This document shows positions 40,841 to 49,728 of a stretch of DNA of 64,000 bases, one piece after another. The stretch is from Bog-752 sp963799395 (GTDB lineage: Bacteria > Actinomycetota > Thermoleophilia > UBA2241): assembly GCA_963799395.1 (NCBI GenBank), contig CAWCWZ010000040.1, positions 1 to 64,000 of the forward strand, written 5' to 3'. The position numbers and the translations under genes were made by a program. The notes below the pieces were generated by a model. It worked only from the letters and a program-made list of their open reading frames with translations, was not told the origin of the DNA and did not search any database. Positions within the stretch are counted from its first letter, which is position 1, and every line of letters begins with the position of its first letter.

Positions 40841-42151
40841 CTACCGGAGGCGCCGCAGCACCTCGTCGGTGGGCCTCTCGACGAGCTTGAGGGCCGTGGG
40901 TGCCAGCCTGCCCAGGCGGCGCTTCATCTCGAACTGGACGTGGCCCTTGACGATGGCGAACCGCATCTTGGTCGCCGAGACGTCGGCGTCGAAGGTGAGC
41001 GTCTGGTTCAAGAGCAGGCCGCCCTCCTGCCGCCACTCGCGCGCGCGCCGCCCGCCGAGCCGCTCGGCGAGGGCCGTTCCCGGGAGCGGGTACGGCATCG
41101 TCAGCCCCAGGTAGTCGAGCGGCAGCGAGCCGGCGAAGCGCAGCGTGTCGAGCACGGTGTCGTCGCTCTCTCCGGGGTAGTAGACGATGAAGAAGGCCCC
41201 CACCTCGAGCCCGGCGCGATGGGCGGCCCACACGGCGTCGCTCGCCTGTCGGGTCGTGATCTGCTTGTTCATCAGCCGCAGGATCTGGTCGCTGCCGGAC
41301 TCGATGCCGAAGAAGATACGAAAGCAGCCGGCGTCCTTCATGCGCCGCGCCATCTCGAGTCGAGGGAATCGACGCGGCCGAGGCACTCCCAGGCGACGCG
41401 CAGACCGCGGCGGGCGATCTCGTCGCAGATCGCCGTCACCCGGCGAGCGCTTCAGCGTAAAGACGTCGTCGGCGAACGAGATGCGGTCGTAGCCCAGCGC
41501 CAGGACCTGCTCGATCTCGTCGACCACGTTGCCCGGCGAGCGCTCCCGGAAGGAGCCGCCGAACACGACGTTGCTGCAGAACTCGCAGTCGAACGGGCAG
41601 CCCCGCGTGCTCATGACCGTGGTGATGGCGTAGCCGTACTTCCTTCTGCCGTAGGCGATGTAGCGCTCGTTCGGAAGCAGGTCGCGGGCCGGAAACGCGA
41701 TGGCGTCGAGTTCGGTCGCAAACGGCCGCGGCGCGGGCTGGGGGTCCACCTCGCCCCCGGCCTCGTAGGCGGCGACGATCTCGCACATCGCCTGTTCGCC
41801 CTCGCCGCGCACGACGACGTCGAACTGGCCGAGGAACGCCGCCGGCTCGCAGGTCGGCAGCGGACCCCCGGCGACCAGCAGCCCGCAGCGCCCGCGCAGA
41901 CGCGTCGCGAACCACAGACAGTCGCGGGCCAGCGTGGCCATGGCGTAGATGCCCACGACCTCCGCCCGCGCCGCCAGGGCCCCGGCGAGGGCCTCGTCTC
42001 TGCTTAAGAACGTGCAGTCGAGCAGCGAGACGGCGTGTCCCGCGCTGCGCAGGGCCGCGGCGATGTAGGCCGGGCCGAGCGGCGGGAACCGGAACCGGGA
42101 CCGGTCGCGCGAGCTCCGGAAGAACGGGTAGATGAGCAGCACCCTGGTCAT
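40841..42151 (-). CDS. B12-binding radical SAM protein C
   Basis: Third member, 436 residues, open throughout. B12 domain: VLLIYPFFRSSRDR, PPLGPAYIAAALR, LLVAGGPLPT, VVRGEGEQ. Radical SAM motif CPFDCEFC, then FGIESGSD, FIVYYPGES and a C-terminal helical tail. Between about 41435 and 41362 the residues are nonsense in this frame, but the +1 frame reads normally (VTAICDEIARRGLRVAWECLGR), so two opposite indels cancel. Its ATG overlaps the stop of the unknown protein gene (ATGA), which is itself coupled to the glycosyltransferase: a three-gene operon. Confidence 0.82.
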   Translation of the reverse strand: MTRVLLIYPFFRSSRDRSRFRFPPLGPAYIAAALRSAGHAVSLLDCTFLSRDEALAGALAARAEVVGIYAMATLARDCLWFATRLRGRCGLLVAGGPLPTCEPAAFLGQFDVVVRGEGEQAMCEIVAAYEAGGEVDPQPAPRPFATELDAIAFPARDLLPNERYIAYGRRKYGYAITTVMSTRGCPFDCEFCSNVVFGGSFRERSPGNVVDEIEQVLALGYDRISFADDVFTLKRSPGDGDLRRDRPPRSARRLGVPRPRRFPRLEMARRMKDAGCFRIFFGIESGSDQILRLMNKQITTRQASDAVWAAHRAGLEVGAFFIVYYPGESDDTVLDTLRFAGSLPLDYLGLTMPYPLPGTALAERLGGRRAREWRQEGGLLLNQTLTFDADVSATKMRFAIVKGHVQFEMKRRLGRLAPTALKLVERPTDEVLRRLR

Positions 42152-43006
42152 GGGGTCCTGGCGATCGTCACGTCGTAACCGAAGCCTCCGAGGCTTGGCG
42201 GGAACGAGTAGCCGAAGCCCGACCAGGCCACGCGGGAGCCGATGAGCTCCCGGCCGCGGCGCAGCCGCGCGCCCTCCACCTGCCCCACCGCGAACGCCAC
42301 CCGCCGGGCGGCGCTGACGAACGAGGCGCTCGCGGCGGTCACCTCGTCCCAGGTGCCGATCTCGGCGCCCCGCAGGGTGGTGCCGTCGGCCTCGACGTAG
42401 CGGTCGAAGTGCCGCGCCCCCTGTTCGTTCATCACGACCACCTCCGTGAAGCCGTCGACCGGCAGACCCGACACGTCGACGGCAACCACGACACGCCCCT
42501 CCCCCGCCCCGCGGCTGCTCTCGCCACCCGGGATCGTGTAGGTCAGCGTCAGGGTCGCGACCGATCCTACCTCCTCGAAGGTCGTCACCCAGCCGAACGA
42601 GCGCCGCAGGGCGGTCGACGCGGCGGTCAGCGGACCACGCAGGGCGGGAGCCCGGCGGTGCAGCGCGGCCAGCGAGTTCTTGGCGGCGTAGAGCGAGCGA
42701 GACCTGAGGCTCAGGGAGCCCGGCCGGACCAGCCGTTCGACGAGGTTCATCTCAAAGGCGGCCGTCACTTCGCGACCCGCGCCCATGCGCCGCTGCGCCA
42801 GCGCGACCTCCCCGGGGAAGATGGTCTGGATCCCCCGCTTGAGGATGGGCACACCGAACCCCACCCCTTCCTCGGCCAGCTCCCGACCGTCGACGACCAG
42901 CAGCAGGCCCTTCTGCAGGCGCCCTGTGGGGTAGCCCCCCGCGCCGCTCGCGCGGTCGGCGATCGAAAGCGACAAGACCCGCGGACAGGGGGACGGTGAG
43001 CTTCAC
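42148..43006 (-). CDS. Unknown protein between glycosyltransferase and radical SAM protein C
   Basis: About 285 residues, starting at a GTG (VKLTVPLSAGL) that overlaps the glycosyltransferase stop. One extra base near 42980 must be skipped to join SLSIADRASG. The second half reads as beta-strand-rich (VATLTLTYTIPGG, VVVAVDVSGLPVDGF, SFVSAARRVAFAVG). The first half has FGVPILKRGIQTIFPGEVAL followed by a basic helical stretch. There is no signal peptide, membrane helix or cofactor motif. I do not recognise the family. Tight coupling to a radical SAM enzyme suggests a partner, substrate carrier or product-binding protein; that is inference. Confidence 0.6.
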
Positions 43007-44369
43007 GGCGCGAGTCCCTCGACGGCGCCGCCGGGCACGCGGGAGCCGCTCCCTCGCAGGCAGGAAACGACGATCCACCAGCCCGCGACCTGCCAGGCGA
43101 CCACGACGGCGGCCCGGGCGTCGAGGGTGACGTCGCTGTAGCGCCCGACCCAGTCGAGCGCCCTCTCCATGAATCCGGGAGAGACGACCCACAGCAGCTG
43201 CAGCGGCGAGGCGTTGAACAGGGTGAAGACGAGGGGGAGCACCCACACCGCCGTCAGGGCGCGACGGTCGAGGGCTCCCACGCGACGTCAGGATGAGCAC
43301 CAGCGGCAGGAGCAGCACGACGTTCGTCTCGGCCAGCCAGCTACGTGTGAGAAACACGATCAGGGTGAGCCCGACGCACTTCCTGAGAAGGTCCTCGAAG
43401 CCGCCGTCGCCCCGTCTGAGGGCAATCATGCCGATCGCCAGCGCGGGGACCCAGAGCAGACCCAGGAGCCACCATCTGCCCTGCATCAGGAGGGGGTCGC
43501 GAAAGAGCCTGACGACGGTCATGAACGAGAGCGCCCCCTGCATGACGAGGTGGACGTTCAGTCGCTGCGTGAACGGCGCCCGGCTCCAGCCGAACAGGAA
43601 GAAGGGCCCGACGTAGAGCAGGAGCACCCCGGCAAGGGACACCGCCGCGTAGCGCACTGCCCTCGAGACGGACGTGCCGACAAGCCAGATGAAGGCGGCG
43701 GGCAGCAGCGCCAGCGCGGTGGGCTTGACGCAGATGGCGAGGGCCAGCAGGAGCGCCGAACCGTCGCGGCGCCGGGCGGCGAGCAGCGCGAGAGCCGCCA
43801 GCGCGAGCAACGTGACGATGGCGTCGATCTCGCCCCAGGCGGCGCCGACGTAAAGGAGATACGGGTTCAGGAGCAGGAACGTCCACGCCCTGCGGGCGAC
43901 CGTCGGCGAGACGCCGCGACCTCTGCAGGATCGCGCCGACCAGGTAGGCGAGGCCGACGTTGGCCGCGATCACCGGGATCTTGATGGCGAGGTTGTAGAG
44001 CAGGAAGCCGTGACCGACCGCGTAGAAGCCACGGTAGATCAGCCCCAGCAGCAGCGGCCACGGCGGCGGATACCCCACCGAGTTGATCACGCTGAAGCCG
44101 GCATGGTGGAACACGCGGCTCAGGTTCAGGGCCACGTACGGGTCGTGGCCGCTCCCGACCAGGTAGCCGGTGGCCATGAAGACGCGGGTGTCGTAGGAGT
44201 GCCCGAACACGAGCCCCAGGGCGAGCTGCAGGAGGATGCTCAGCACGAGCACCCGCCGGTCGGGCGTCACCGGCCCTCTCCCGGCCCCGCCGCGGCGGCG
44301 CGCGGCGACGGCGGACGCCGTCTCGGGCCCGTCCGCCTGCCTGCTCTGTCGGATCGCGTGCACAGTCAC
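43003..44369 (-). CDS. GT-C/GT87-like polyprenyl-phosphate glycosyltransferase (frameshifted)
   Basis: Polytopic membrane protein of about 455 residues, with roughly 9-11 helices. The N-terminus has GHSYDTRVFMATGYLVGSG-type sequence, where the Asp after helix 1 is the likely catalytic residue of GT-C enzymes, and DPYVALN follows. ICVKPTALALLPAA in the middle is typical of the GT87/mannosyltransferase group. One extra base near 43922 and another near 43283 break the frame. First gene of the operon with the unknown protein and radical SAM protein C. The acceptor is unknown. Confidence 0.75.
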
Positions 44370-44433
44370 GTTCGAGCGCTGGGACCGCAGGCAAGCGCGT
44401 GCTCGCCCGTCGTCGCACGAGTACGCGTGGGTC

Positions 44434-44904
44434 CTACGTGAGACTGTTCCCGTAGGCGACGACGAACAGGATCACACCCGTCAGGGTGGCGAGCAGGTAG
44501 AGCGCATACGAGGCCCGCATGAAGCGCTTGTAGTTCGTGAAGCGTAGCCGCCGCGGGACGAGCTCGCTGGCGCGCAGCACGACGAACACGCCCAGGACGA
44601 CGGCGACGACCCCCACGCAGGCATGGACAGTCGCCACGGCGTACGACCCCTGACCCAGCTTGGCCGGGATCCCCGGCAGGACGTTGCGCACCAGGGATCT
44701 GACCATCCAGGCGGCTACCACGACCGCGTTCAGGGCCACGGCCGACGTCTGCACCCAGCGGTGAGCCGCGAAGCGTCTGCGCACCGCGAGCCGCCAGCCG
44801 ATCGTGAAGAGCACGGCGGCAAGCACCATCAGCACGAGCGAGACGTCGGCCCCCAGCGGGGCCTTCGTGGCGACCGGGCCGGCGCCGTCGAGAAGACCGT
44901 TCAC
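44434..44904 (-). CDS. DUF420-like four-helix membrane protein
   Basis: About 156 residues from the GTG at 44904, with four membrane helices. AAHRWVQTSAVALNAVVVAAW, a second His near VHACVGVVAVVLG, and the final YLLATLTGVILFVVAYG match the pattern of DUF420/YozB proteins, sometimes linked to cytochrome oxidase assembly. The open frame extends upstream to 45036 but is not protein-like there. Divergent from the STAS gene. Function unknown. Confidence 0.65.
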   Translation of the reverse strand: MNGLLDGAGPVATKAPLGADVSLVLMVLAAVLFTIGWRLAVRRRFAAHRWVQTSAVALNAVVVAAWMVRSLVRNVLPGIPAKLGQGSYAVATVHACVGVVAVVLGVFVVLRASELVPRRLRFTNYKRFMRASYALYLLATLTGVILFVVAYGNSLT

Positions 44905-44931
44905 CGGTCGCGCCGGTCGCGCCGGTCGCGG
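44905..44931. repeat. 9-nt tandem repeat (CGGTCGCGC) x3
   Basis: Three consecutive copies, the last with one change, directly upstream of the DUF420-like start codon. Short and possibly fortuitous. Confidence 0.6.
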
Positions 44932-45261
44932 CGTCGCCCGGGCCCCGCGACCCGGGCGGCTCTGGGAACGAACCGCGAGATGTTCATCGACCCCCTCGAG
45001 ACCCGACGGCAGTCCGCCTGTGGGCGCCATCGGCACCTGTTCGCCACTCTAGCTCGACCCAGCGGCAGGGGCAACGCTCGAGCTGCCGGCGAGAGCGATC
45101 TGGGCTCGACCACCGGGACGATCGCCTGGACGCCGCTTTCGTACGGGCGTTTAGGAGGCAAATCCGGTGGCCATAACTTGACATCGGCGGGCTGCCGGGC
45201 GGTGCCCGACAGCGAACCGGCCCGCCGGGGCAAGGGAGACCGGGGCCAGCAAGGGGAGTGC
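44932..45261. other. Non-coding region upstream of the STAS gene
   Basis: About 330 nt between divergent genes. It holds TTGACA at 45178-45183 without a matching -10, and AGGAGG at 45153-45158 before a four-codon frame. I see no gene or structured RNA that I can support. Confidence 0.5.
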
Positions 45262-45621
45262 ATGGACGACAGGCCACAATTCGGCGTCGAACTGCTCCGC
45301 TTCGGCGATGACGTCGCCGTCGTGGCGCTCGAGGGCGAAGTCGACATCTACTCGGCGCCCCAGTTCAAGGAAGTCATGATCCAGAGCATCGACGAAGGTG
45401 CCAAGCACATCGTCGTCGACCTCGACAGCGTCACCTTTATCGACTCGACGGCGCTGGGCGTGCTGGTCAGCGGCGCCAAGCGGGTGCGTCCCCAGAACGG
45501 GACCCTCGACATCGTCTGTCACGACGAGAACATCACCCGGATCTTCGAGATCACCGGGCTCGATCGCATCTTCGGCATCTACCCCACTCGTGAGAAGGCA
45601 CTCGCCAGCGCGACAGTCTGA
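45262..45621 (+). CDS. STAS-domain anti-sigma factor antagonist
   Basis: A 119-residue SpoIIAA/RsbV-like protein that, when unphosphorylated, binds an anti-sigma kinase and frees its sigma factor. FIDSTALGVLV contains the phosphorylatable Ser. ALEGEVDIYSAPQFKE is the conserved N-terminal strand-helix. The ATG is preceded by AAGGGGAG; the longer open frame upstream is not coding. No sigma factor or anti-sigma kinase gene is adjacent, so the partners are elsewhere. Confidence 0.92.
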   Translation: MDDRPQFGVELLRFGDDVAVVALEGEVDIYSAPQFKEVMIQSIDEGAKHIVVDLDSVTFIDSTALGVLVSGAKRVRPQNGTLDIVCHDENITRIFEITGLDRIFGIYPTREKALASATV

Positions 45622-45672
45622 CAAGGTGGCGCCGGCGACCGACGGCCGGCGCGCGGCAAGGAGTGTTCGGGC

Positions 45673-46056
45673 ATGGAGTATCGCACTACCAGGGGCCTCA
45701 GGGGACGGCGACTGTCCGTGCAGGTCGACGACATGAGCAAGAGCAAGACGTACGGCGGCGGCCGCGTCTGCACCGTGCCCGGATGCGAGACTCGACTGTC
45801 GACCTACAACCCCTCCAGCATCTGCGCCCTGCACAACGGCGGCTGGAAGGACGAGCTCAAGCGGCCCTCGCGCAAGCAGCGCCCGCGCGAGGAGATGACG
45901 CGCTACTGCAGCTTCGAGCCGTGCAGCCGCGAGTTCGTCACCAGCAACCCCGCAAAGAAGTACTGCAGCGACGCCTGCCGCATGAAGGCCTTCCAGGCCC
46001 GCGCGGTGGCGGCCCGTCAGGCGGGCCTCGGCGAATCGCGGCGCAGGGCAAGCTAG
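45673..46056 (+). CDS. Small zinc-ribbon protein
   Basis: 127 residues with two Cys clusters: CTVPGCETRL...CALH and YCSFEPCSREF...KYCSDACRMKAFQAR. The second resembles the YCSxxCRxxA ending of small zinc-finger proteins thought to bind nucleic acids. The chosen ATG has AAGGAG 10 nt upstream; MSKSKTYGGG at 45733 is an alternative. It follows the STAS gene by 51 nt and is probably cotranscribed. Function unknown. Confidence 0.75.
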   Translation: MEYRTTRGLRGRRLSVQVDDMSKSKTYGGGRVCTVPGCETRLSTYNPSSICALHNGGWKDELKRPSRKQRPREEMTRYCSFEPCSREFVTSNPAKKYCSDACRMKAFQARAVAARQAGLGESRRRAS

Positions 46057-46075
46057 AGAGGGTCCGCGCAAACGC

Positions 46076-46100
46076 GCCCGTCGCCCGCCGGGCGACGGGC
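46076..46100. terminator. Perfect 11-bp hairpin after the zinc-ribbon gene
   Basis: GCCCGTCGCCC, 3-nt loop, GGGCGACGGGC, 20 nt after the zinc-ribbon stop and between convergent genes. A second GC-rich stem followed by TTTT lies just downstream (to 46140). Confidence 0.55.
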
Positions 46101-46137
46101 TTCCGAGTGCCGCGGCCGGCCGGGCCGGCGCCGTGTT

Positions 46138-46644
46138 TTAGTCCCAGGAGAGCGCCGCGCGCGACCCCGCACCCGGCACGAACGGCGCCGCGTCGAAGGG
46201 CGGCGGGATCAGCGGAGCGCCGCCCTCGAGCGCCCTCAGCGCGGCGTCGAGCGACTCGTAGACCGGTACCAGGTTCGGCAGCCCGACGAGGGCGAGGGTG
46301 CGGCGCACATAGCCCACCGGCCGGGTGATCAGGAGCTCCCGGCGGTGTTCGTGCAGGCGGGCGACGAGCGAGACCACGAGCCCCACGAACGACGAATCGA
46401 TCAGGTCGACGCGGGCGAGATCGAGCACGAGATGCCGGGTCTTGAAGAAGAAGGGCCCCAGGTGACGCCGCAGGAAACGCTCGATCTCGGGGACGTTCTC
46501 CAGGTCGAACTCACCGCTCAGGGTGAGCACCGGCACCTCGCCGGCCCCGCGAAAGCTCAGACGCAGGCCCCCGCTGCCCCCGCTCAACGACATCGCCTGG
46601 CAGGCCGTCCCGCCAGGGTCTCTCGGCTCGATGTTCACGATCAC
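46138..46644 (-). CDS. STAS-domain protein
   Basis: A second anti-sigma-antagonist-like protein, 168 residues. LSGEFDLENVPEIERFL and LVLDLARVDLIDSSFVGLVVSL carry the STAS fold and candidate Ser residues (DSS). A C-terminal tail of about 35 residues is Pro/Ala-rich. The GTG at 46644 is used; ATG 46594 is possible. It may respond to a different kinase from the first STAS protein, as the sequences are quite unlike. Confidence 0.85.
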   Translation of the reverse strand: MIVNIEPRDPGGTACQAMSLSGGSGGLRLSFRGAGEVPVLTLSGEFDLENVPEIERFLRRHLGPFFFKTRHLVLDLARVDLIDSSFVGLVVSLVARLHEHRRELLITRPVGYVRRTLALVGLPNLVPVYESLDAALRALEGGAPLIPPPFDAAPFVPGAGSRAALSWD

Positions 46645-46950
46645 CCCCCGGCCGTCGGTCTCGTGCCCGTCGCCGGCGGCGCGAGAAGACGACCGTCTCT
46701 TCTTCTTTCAGTTTCGCGCCGTCCACCCCATGACCGACGGCGAGGCGGGCCGCCGGTCCTGACGACGTTCTGAAGGGCCGACACTAGGACGGCCGGCGGG
46801 CGTTGTAAAGGCGCGAAAGCCCTTCGGGAGGGCCCGGGACCTCATTCTCTGCACGAGCCTCAGCGCGGGTGTGCGCAGGCTCGACCTCGACCGGCGCCGC
46901 AGGGTGAGGGAGGTCGAGGGCGCCGCGCCGCCACGAACGGCGGCGCCAAG
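46645..46950. other. Non-coding region between the STAS gene and secF
   Basis: 306 nt, mostly GC-rich with a less GC-rich pocket at about 46680-46720. No open frame with protein-like composition, no tRNA and no clear hairpin seen. Confidence 0.5.
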
Positions 46951-47913
46951 CTACGACAGCTCGCCGGCCTTGATGGCGAGCTTGCGGTACTTCGGTTCGC
47001 GCTCCTTGAGGATGGTGAGCACGGGGCTCGCGACGAAGATCGACGAGTAGGCGCCCGAGGCCACCCCGACCAGCAGGGCGAAGGCGAAGTCCTTGAGGGT
47101 CGAGCCGCCGAACAGGAGCAGGCAGACCACCGGGATGAGGGTCATGAGGGTGGTGTTCATCGACCGCGTCAGGGTCTCCCAGATGGAGCGGTTGACCATG
47201 TCTCCGTAGGGCACGCGCGACATCTTGGGCGCGTTCTCGCGGATGCGGTCGAAGACGATGACCGTGTCGTAGAGCGAGTAGCCGAGGATGGTCAGCACCG
47301 CGGCGATGGTGTCGGTCGTGACCACGCGCCCGGTGAGCGAGTAGATGCCGATCACGACGAACAGGTCGTGGAACTCGGCCACGATCGCGCCGATCGCGTA
47401 CTTCCAGGAGAAGCGCAGTGAGATGTAGACCATGATGAGGACGAGCGCGACACCGATCGCCTTGTACGACGACGTGATCACCTCGCGACTGAACGAGGCG
47501 CCCACGGTGTTGATGTTCCAGTCGGAGCCGCCGTTTGCGGTCGGCGCGATCGTGAAGCTCGAGTCGAGGGCGTTCTTGAGGGCGAGCTGCTGGTCGGCCG
47601 ACAGCGAGGTCGTCGAGATCTGGAAGGTGGAGCCGCCGTTCTTGGACTGGACCTGCTGGATGACCGCGTCGGAATAGCCCTTCGCGGCGACCACGCCACG
47701 CACCTGGGACGTGGTCGCCGACTTGACGAACGTCACCTCGATACGCGTGCCCGACTTGAACTCGAGCCCGTAGTTGAAGCCCTTCACGGGGTTGCCGCCG
47801 CCGCGGATGAACATGGACAGCAGGCCGACGGCGATGACCGTGCCCGAAAGCGTGAACCACAGGTACTTGTGGCCCATGTAGTCGAACGAGTAGATCTTGC
47901 GGAACCAGTTCAC
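46951..47913 (-). CDS. secF: Protein translocase subunit SecF
   Basis: Accessory Sec component using proton-motive force to complete export, 320 residues, six helices. NYGLEFKSGTRIEV after helix 1 and the C-terminal LGYSLYDTVIVFDRIREN motif are diagnostic. The GTG start lies 3 nt after the secD stop. Confidence 0.97.
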   Translation of the reverse strand: MNWFRKIYSFDYMGHKYLWFTLSGTVIAVGLLSMFIRGGGNPVKGFNYGLEFKSGTRIEVTFVKSATTSQVRGVVAAKGYSDAVIQQVQSKNGGSTFQISTTSLSADQQLALKNALDSSFTIAPTANGGSDWNINTVGASFSREVITSSYKAIGVALVLIMVYISLRFSWKYAIGAIVAEFHDLFVVIGIYSLTGRVVTTDTIAAVLTILGYSLYDTVIVFDRIRENAPKMSRVPYGDMVNRSIWETLTRSMNTTLMTLIPVVCLLLFGGSTLKDFAFALLVGVASGAYSSIFVASPVLTILKEREPKYRKLAIKAGELS

Positions 47914-47916
47914 GGC

Positions 47917-49566
47917 CTACTTCTTCTTCTTTCGCGCGGTGGACGAGCGGCGCTTGGCGGGGCGGGCCGAGGCGCCGGCGGCGGGCGCCACGCCGGCGCC
48001 GCCCGACGTGAACACGGAGCCGGCGGCGTTGGCCGACGAGGCCGAGGCCGGGCGCCGCCGCGGGCGCCGCCCGCTGTCGGCCTCGTCGTCGACGGTGTGG
48101 ATGTCGGCGGCCCTGACGCCCATGAACGACGGCCGGTTGAAGAAGGCGAAGTCGGACAGCAGGCCCAGCAGGGCGCGCGTGGCGACCACGGCCGTGAACA
48201 TGCTGACGAGCACGCCGAGGATGAGTGTGAAGGCGAACCCCTTGGGCTGCGCCGTGGCGAACTCGAAGATCACGCCGGCCGTGAGGAGGGTCAGGACGTT
48301 GGCGTCGAGGATGGTGCGAAAGCCGCGCGCGTAGCCGGAGTTGACCGCCGAGCGCACGGTGCGCCCGCGGCGCACCTCTTCCTTGATCCGTTCGAAGATG
48401 ACCACGTTGGCGTCGGCCGCGACGCCGATGGTGAGAATCATGCCGGCGATGCCGGGCAGGGTGAGCGTGACGGGGATGGCGTTGAACAGCCCCCACAGCA
48501 GCACGCCGTAGATGATCAGCGCCATGTCGGCGACGAGGCCCAGGAAGCGGTAGTAGAAGAGCATGTACAGCAGGATGAGGCCCAGGCCGGCCATGCCGGC
48601 GATGAGCGCCTGGTGCAGGGAGTCCTTGCCGAGGGTGGCCGAGACCTCCTGGCTTTCGATCTGGTTCAGGGTCACCGGCAGGGCGCCGGTGTTGATCACG
48701 AGGGCGAGGTCTTTGGCCTCCTGGATCGTGAAGTTGCCGGTGATCTCGGCGCTGGTACCCTGGATGCCGTTGGGATTCTGCTTGTAGTCGACCTGGGGGT
48801 CGGACTCCATCTGGTTGTCGAGAACGATGGCGAAGGTCTGGCTGACGCCGGTGATCTGGCCGACGTGCGCGAGATCGGCGGTGATGCGGCCGAACTCCTT
48901 GCCGCCCTTGCTCGTGAAGTTGATCAGCACGTTCGGCCTGTTCTGCTCGTCGAAGCTCTGGCTCGACGAGTGGATGGCGCTGCCGGTCATCGCCGGCGGC
49001 AGGGTGTAGATGAAGTAGAGGGGCGCGGTGTTGTCGCCGTACATGCCGGGCGCGGCGATGACGGTGAGGTACTTGGTCGACGGTTCGCCCTTGGCGAGCT
49101 TGCCGAGCTCGACCTTGGAGCCCGCCGGCAGGGGGATCAGCGGGGCGGTCTGGGCCGTCTTGACGGCCGCCGCCAGGCTGTCTTCGGGGCCGGCCACGCG
49201 CTGCTTGCCGTCGTTGAAGAACTGCAGCTGGGCGGTCTGACCGACGGTCTGCACGGCCTGATCGACGTTCTTGAGGCCCGGCAGCGCGACCGAGATCTGG
49301 TCGGCGCCCTGGATCTGGACGGCCGCGTCGGCGACCCCGAGCGCGTTGACGCGCCGGTTGATGATGCCGACCGTCTGGTCGAGCTGGTCGCGAGAGGGCG
49401 CCGCACCACTGGGCAGCGCGGCCTTGTAGATGATCTCGAGCCCGCCCTGGAGGTCGAGGCCGAGGTGGGTCTTCTTGCCCACCGGATAGATGTACAACGC
49501 CGAGACGACGAGCAGCGCCGCGACGACGAGCAGGATCAGGATATTTCTCTGCTTGTGGTGTTTCAT
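47917..49566 (-). CDS. secD: Protein translocase subunit SecD
   Basis: Partner of SecF, 549 residues. LGLDLQGGLEIIY after helix 1, the periplasmic P1 domain, and the C-terminal helices with AADANVVIFERIKEEVRRG match the family. A basic, Ala/Ser-rich C-terminal tail of about 60 residues ending KKKK is extra. Lies about 160 nt downstream of ftsZ on the same strand, an unusual neighbour for ftsZ. Confidence 0.97.
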   Translation of the reverse strand: MKHHKQRNILILLVVAALLVVSALYIYPVGKKTHLGLDLQGGLEIIYKAALPSGAAPSRDQLDQTVGIINRRVNALGVADAAVQIQGADQISVALPGLKNVDQAVQTVGQTAQLQFFNDGKQRVAGPEDSLAAAVKTAQTAPLIPLPAGSKVELGKLAKGEPSTKYLTVIAAPGMYGDNTAPLYFIYTLPPAMTGSAIHSSSQSFDEQNRPNVLINFTSKGGKEFGRITADLAHVGQITGVSQTFAIVLDNQMESDPQVDYKQNPNGIQGTSAEITGNFTIQEAKDLALVINTGALPVTLNQIESQEVSATLGKDSLHQALIAGMAGLGLILLYMLFYYRFLGLVADMALIIYGVLLWGLFNAIPVTLTLPGIAGMILTIGVAADANVVIFERIKEEVRRGRTVRSAVNSGYARGFRTILDANVLTLLTAGVIFEFATAQPKGFAFTLILGVLVSMFTAVVATRALLGLLSDFAFFNRPSFMGVRAADIHTVDDEADSGRRPRRRPASASSANAAGSVFTSGGAGVAPAAGASARPAKRRSSTARKKKK

Positions 49567-49728
49567 GGGACTCGAGCAATCAGGCTCGTGGCGAGCCCGT
49601 CAAGCGCAACAGCATAGAGAATCCGGCGTCCAATTGCAATCGGTCCCGGCCCGGCCGGTTTCGACAGTTTACCTGCAAACGACGCCTTTTTTGAGGATTC
49701 GGCGGCGGCGGTCAGCGGCGCCGCCGCG

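Noticed and set aside
45153..45179. Short GTG frame after AGGAGG upstream of the first STAS gene
   Set aside because: It encodes only four residues before a stop; leader-peptide function cannot be supported.
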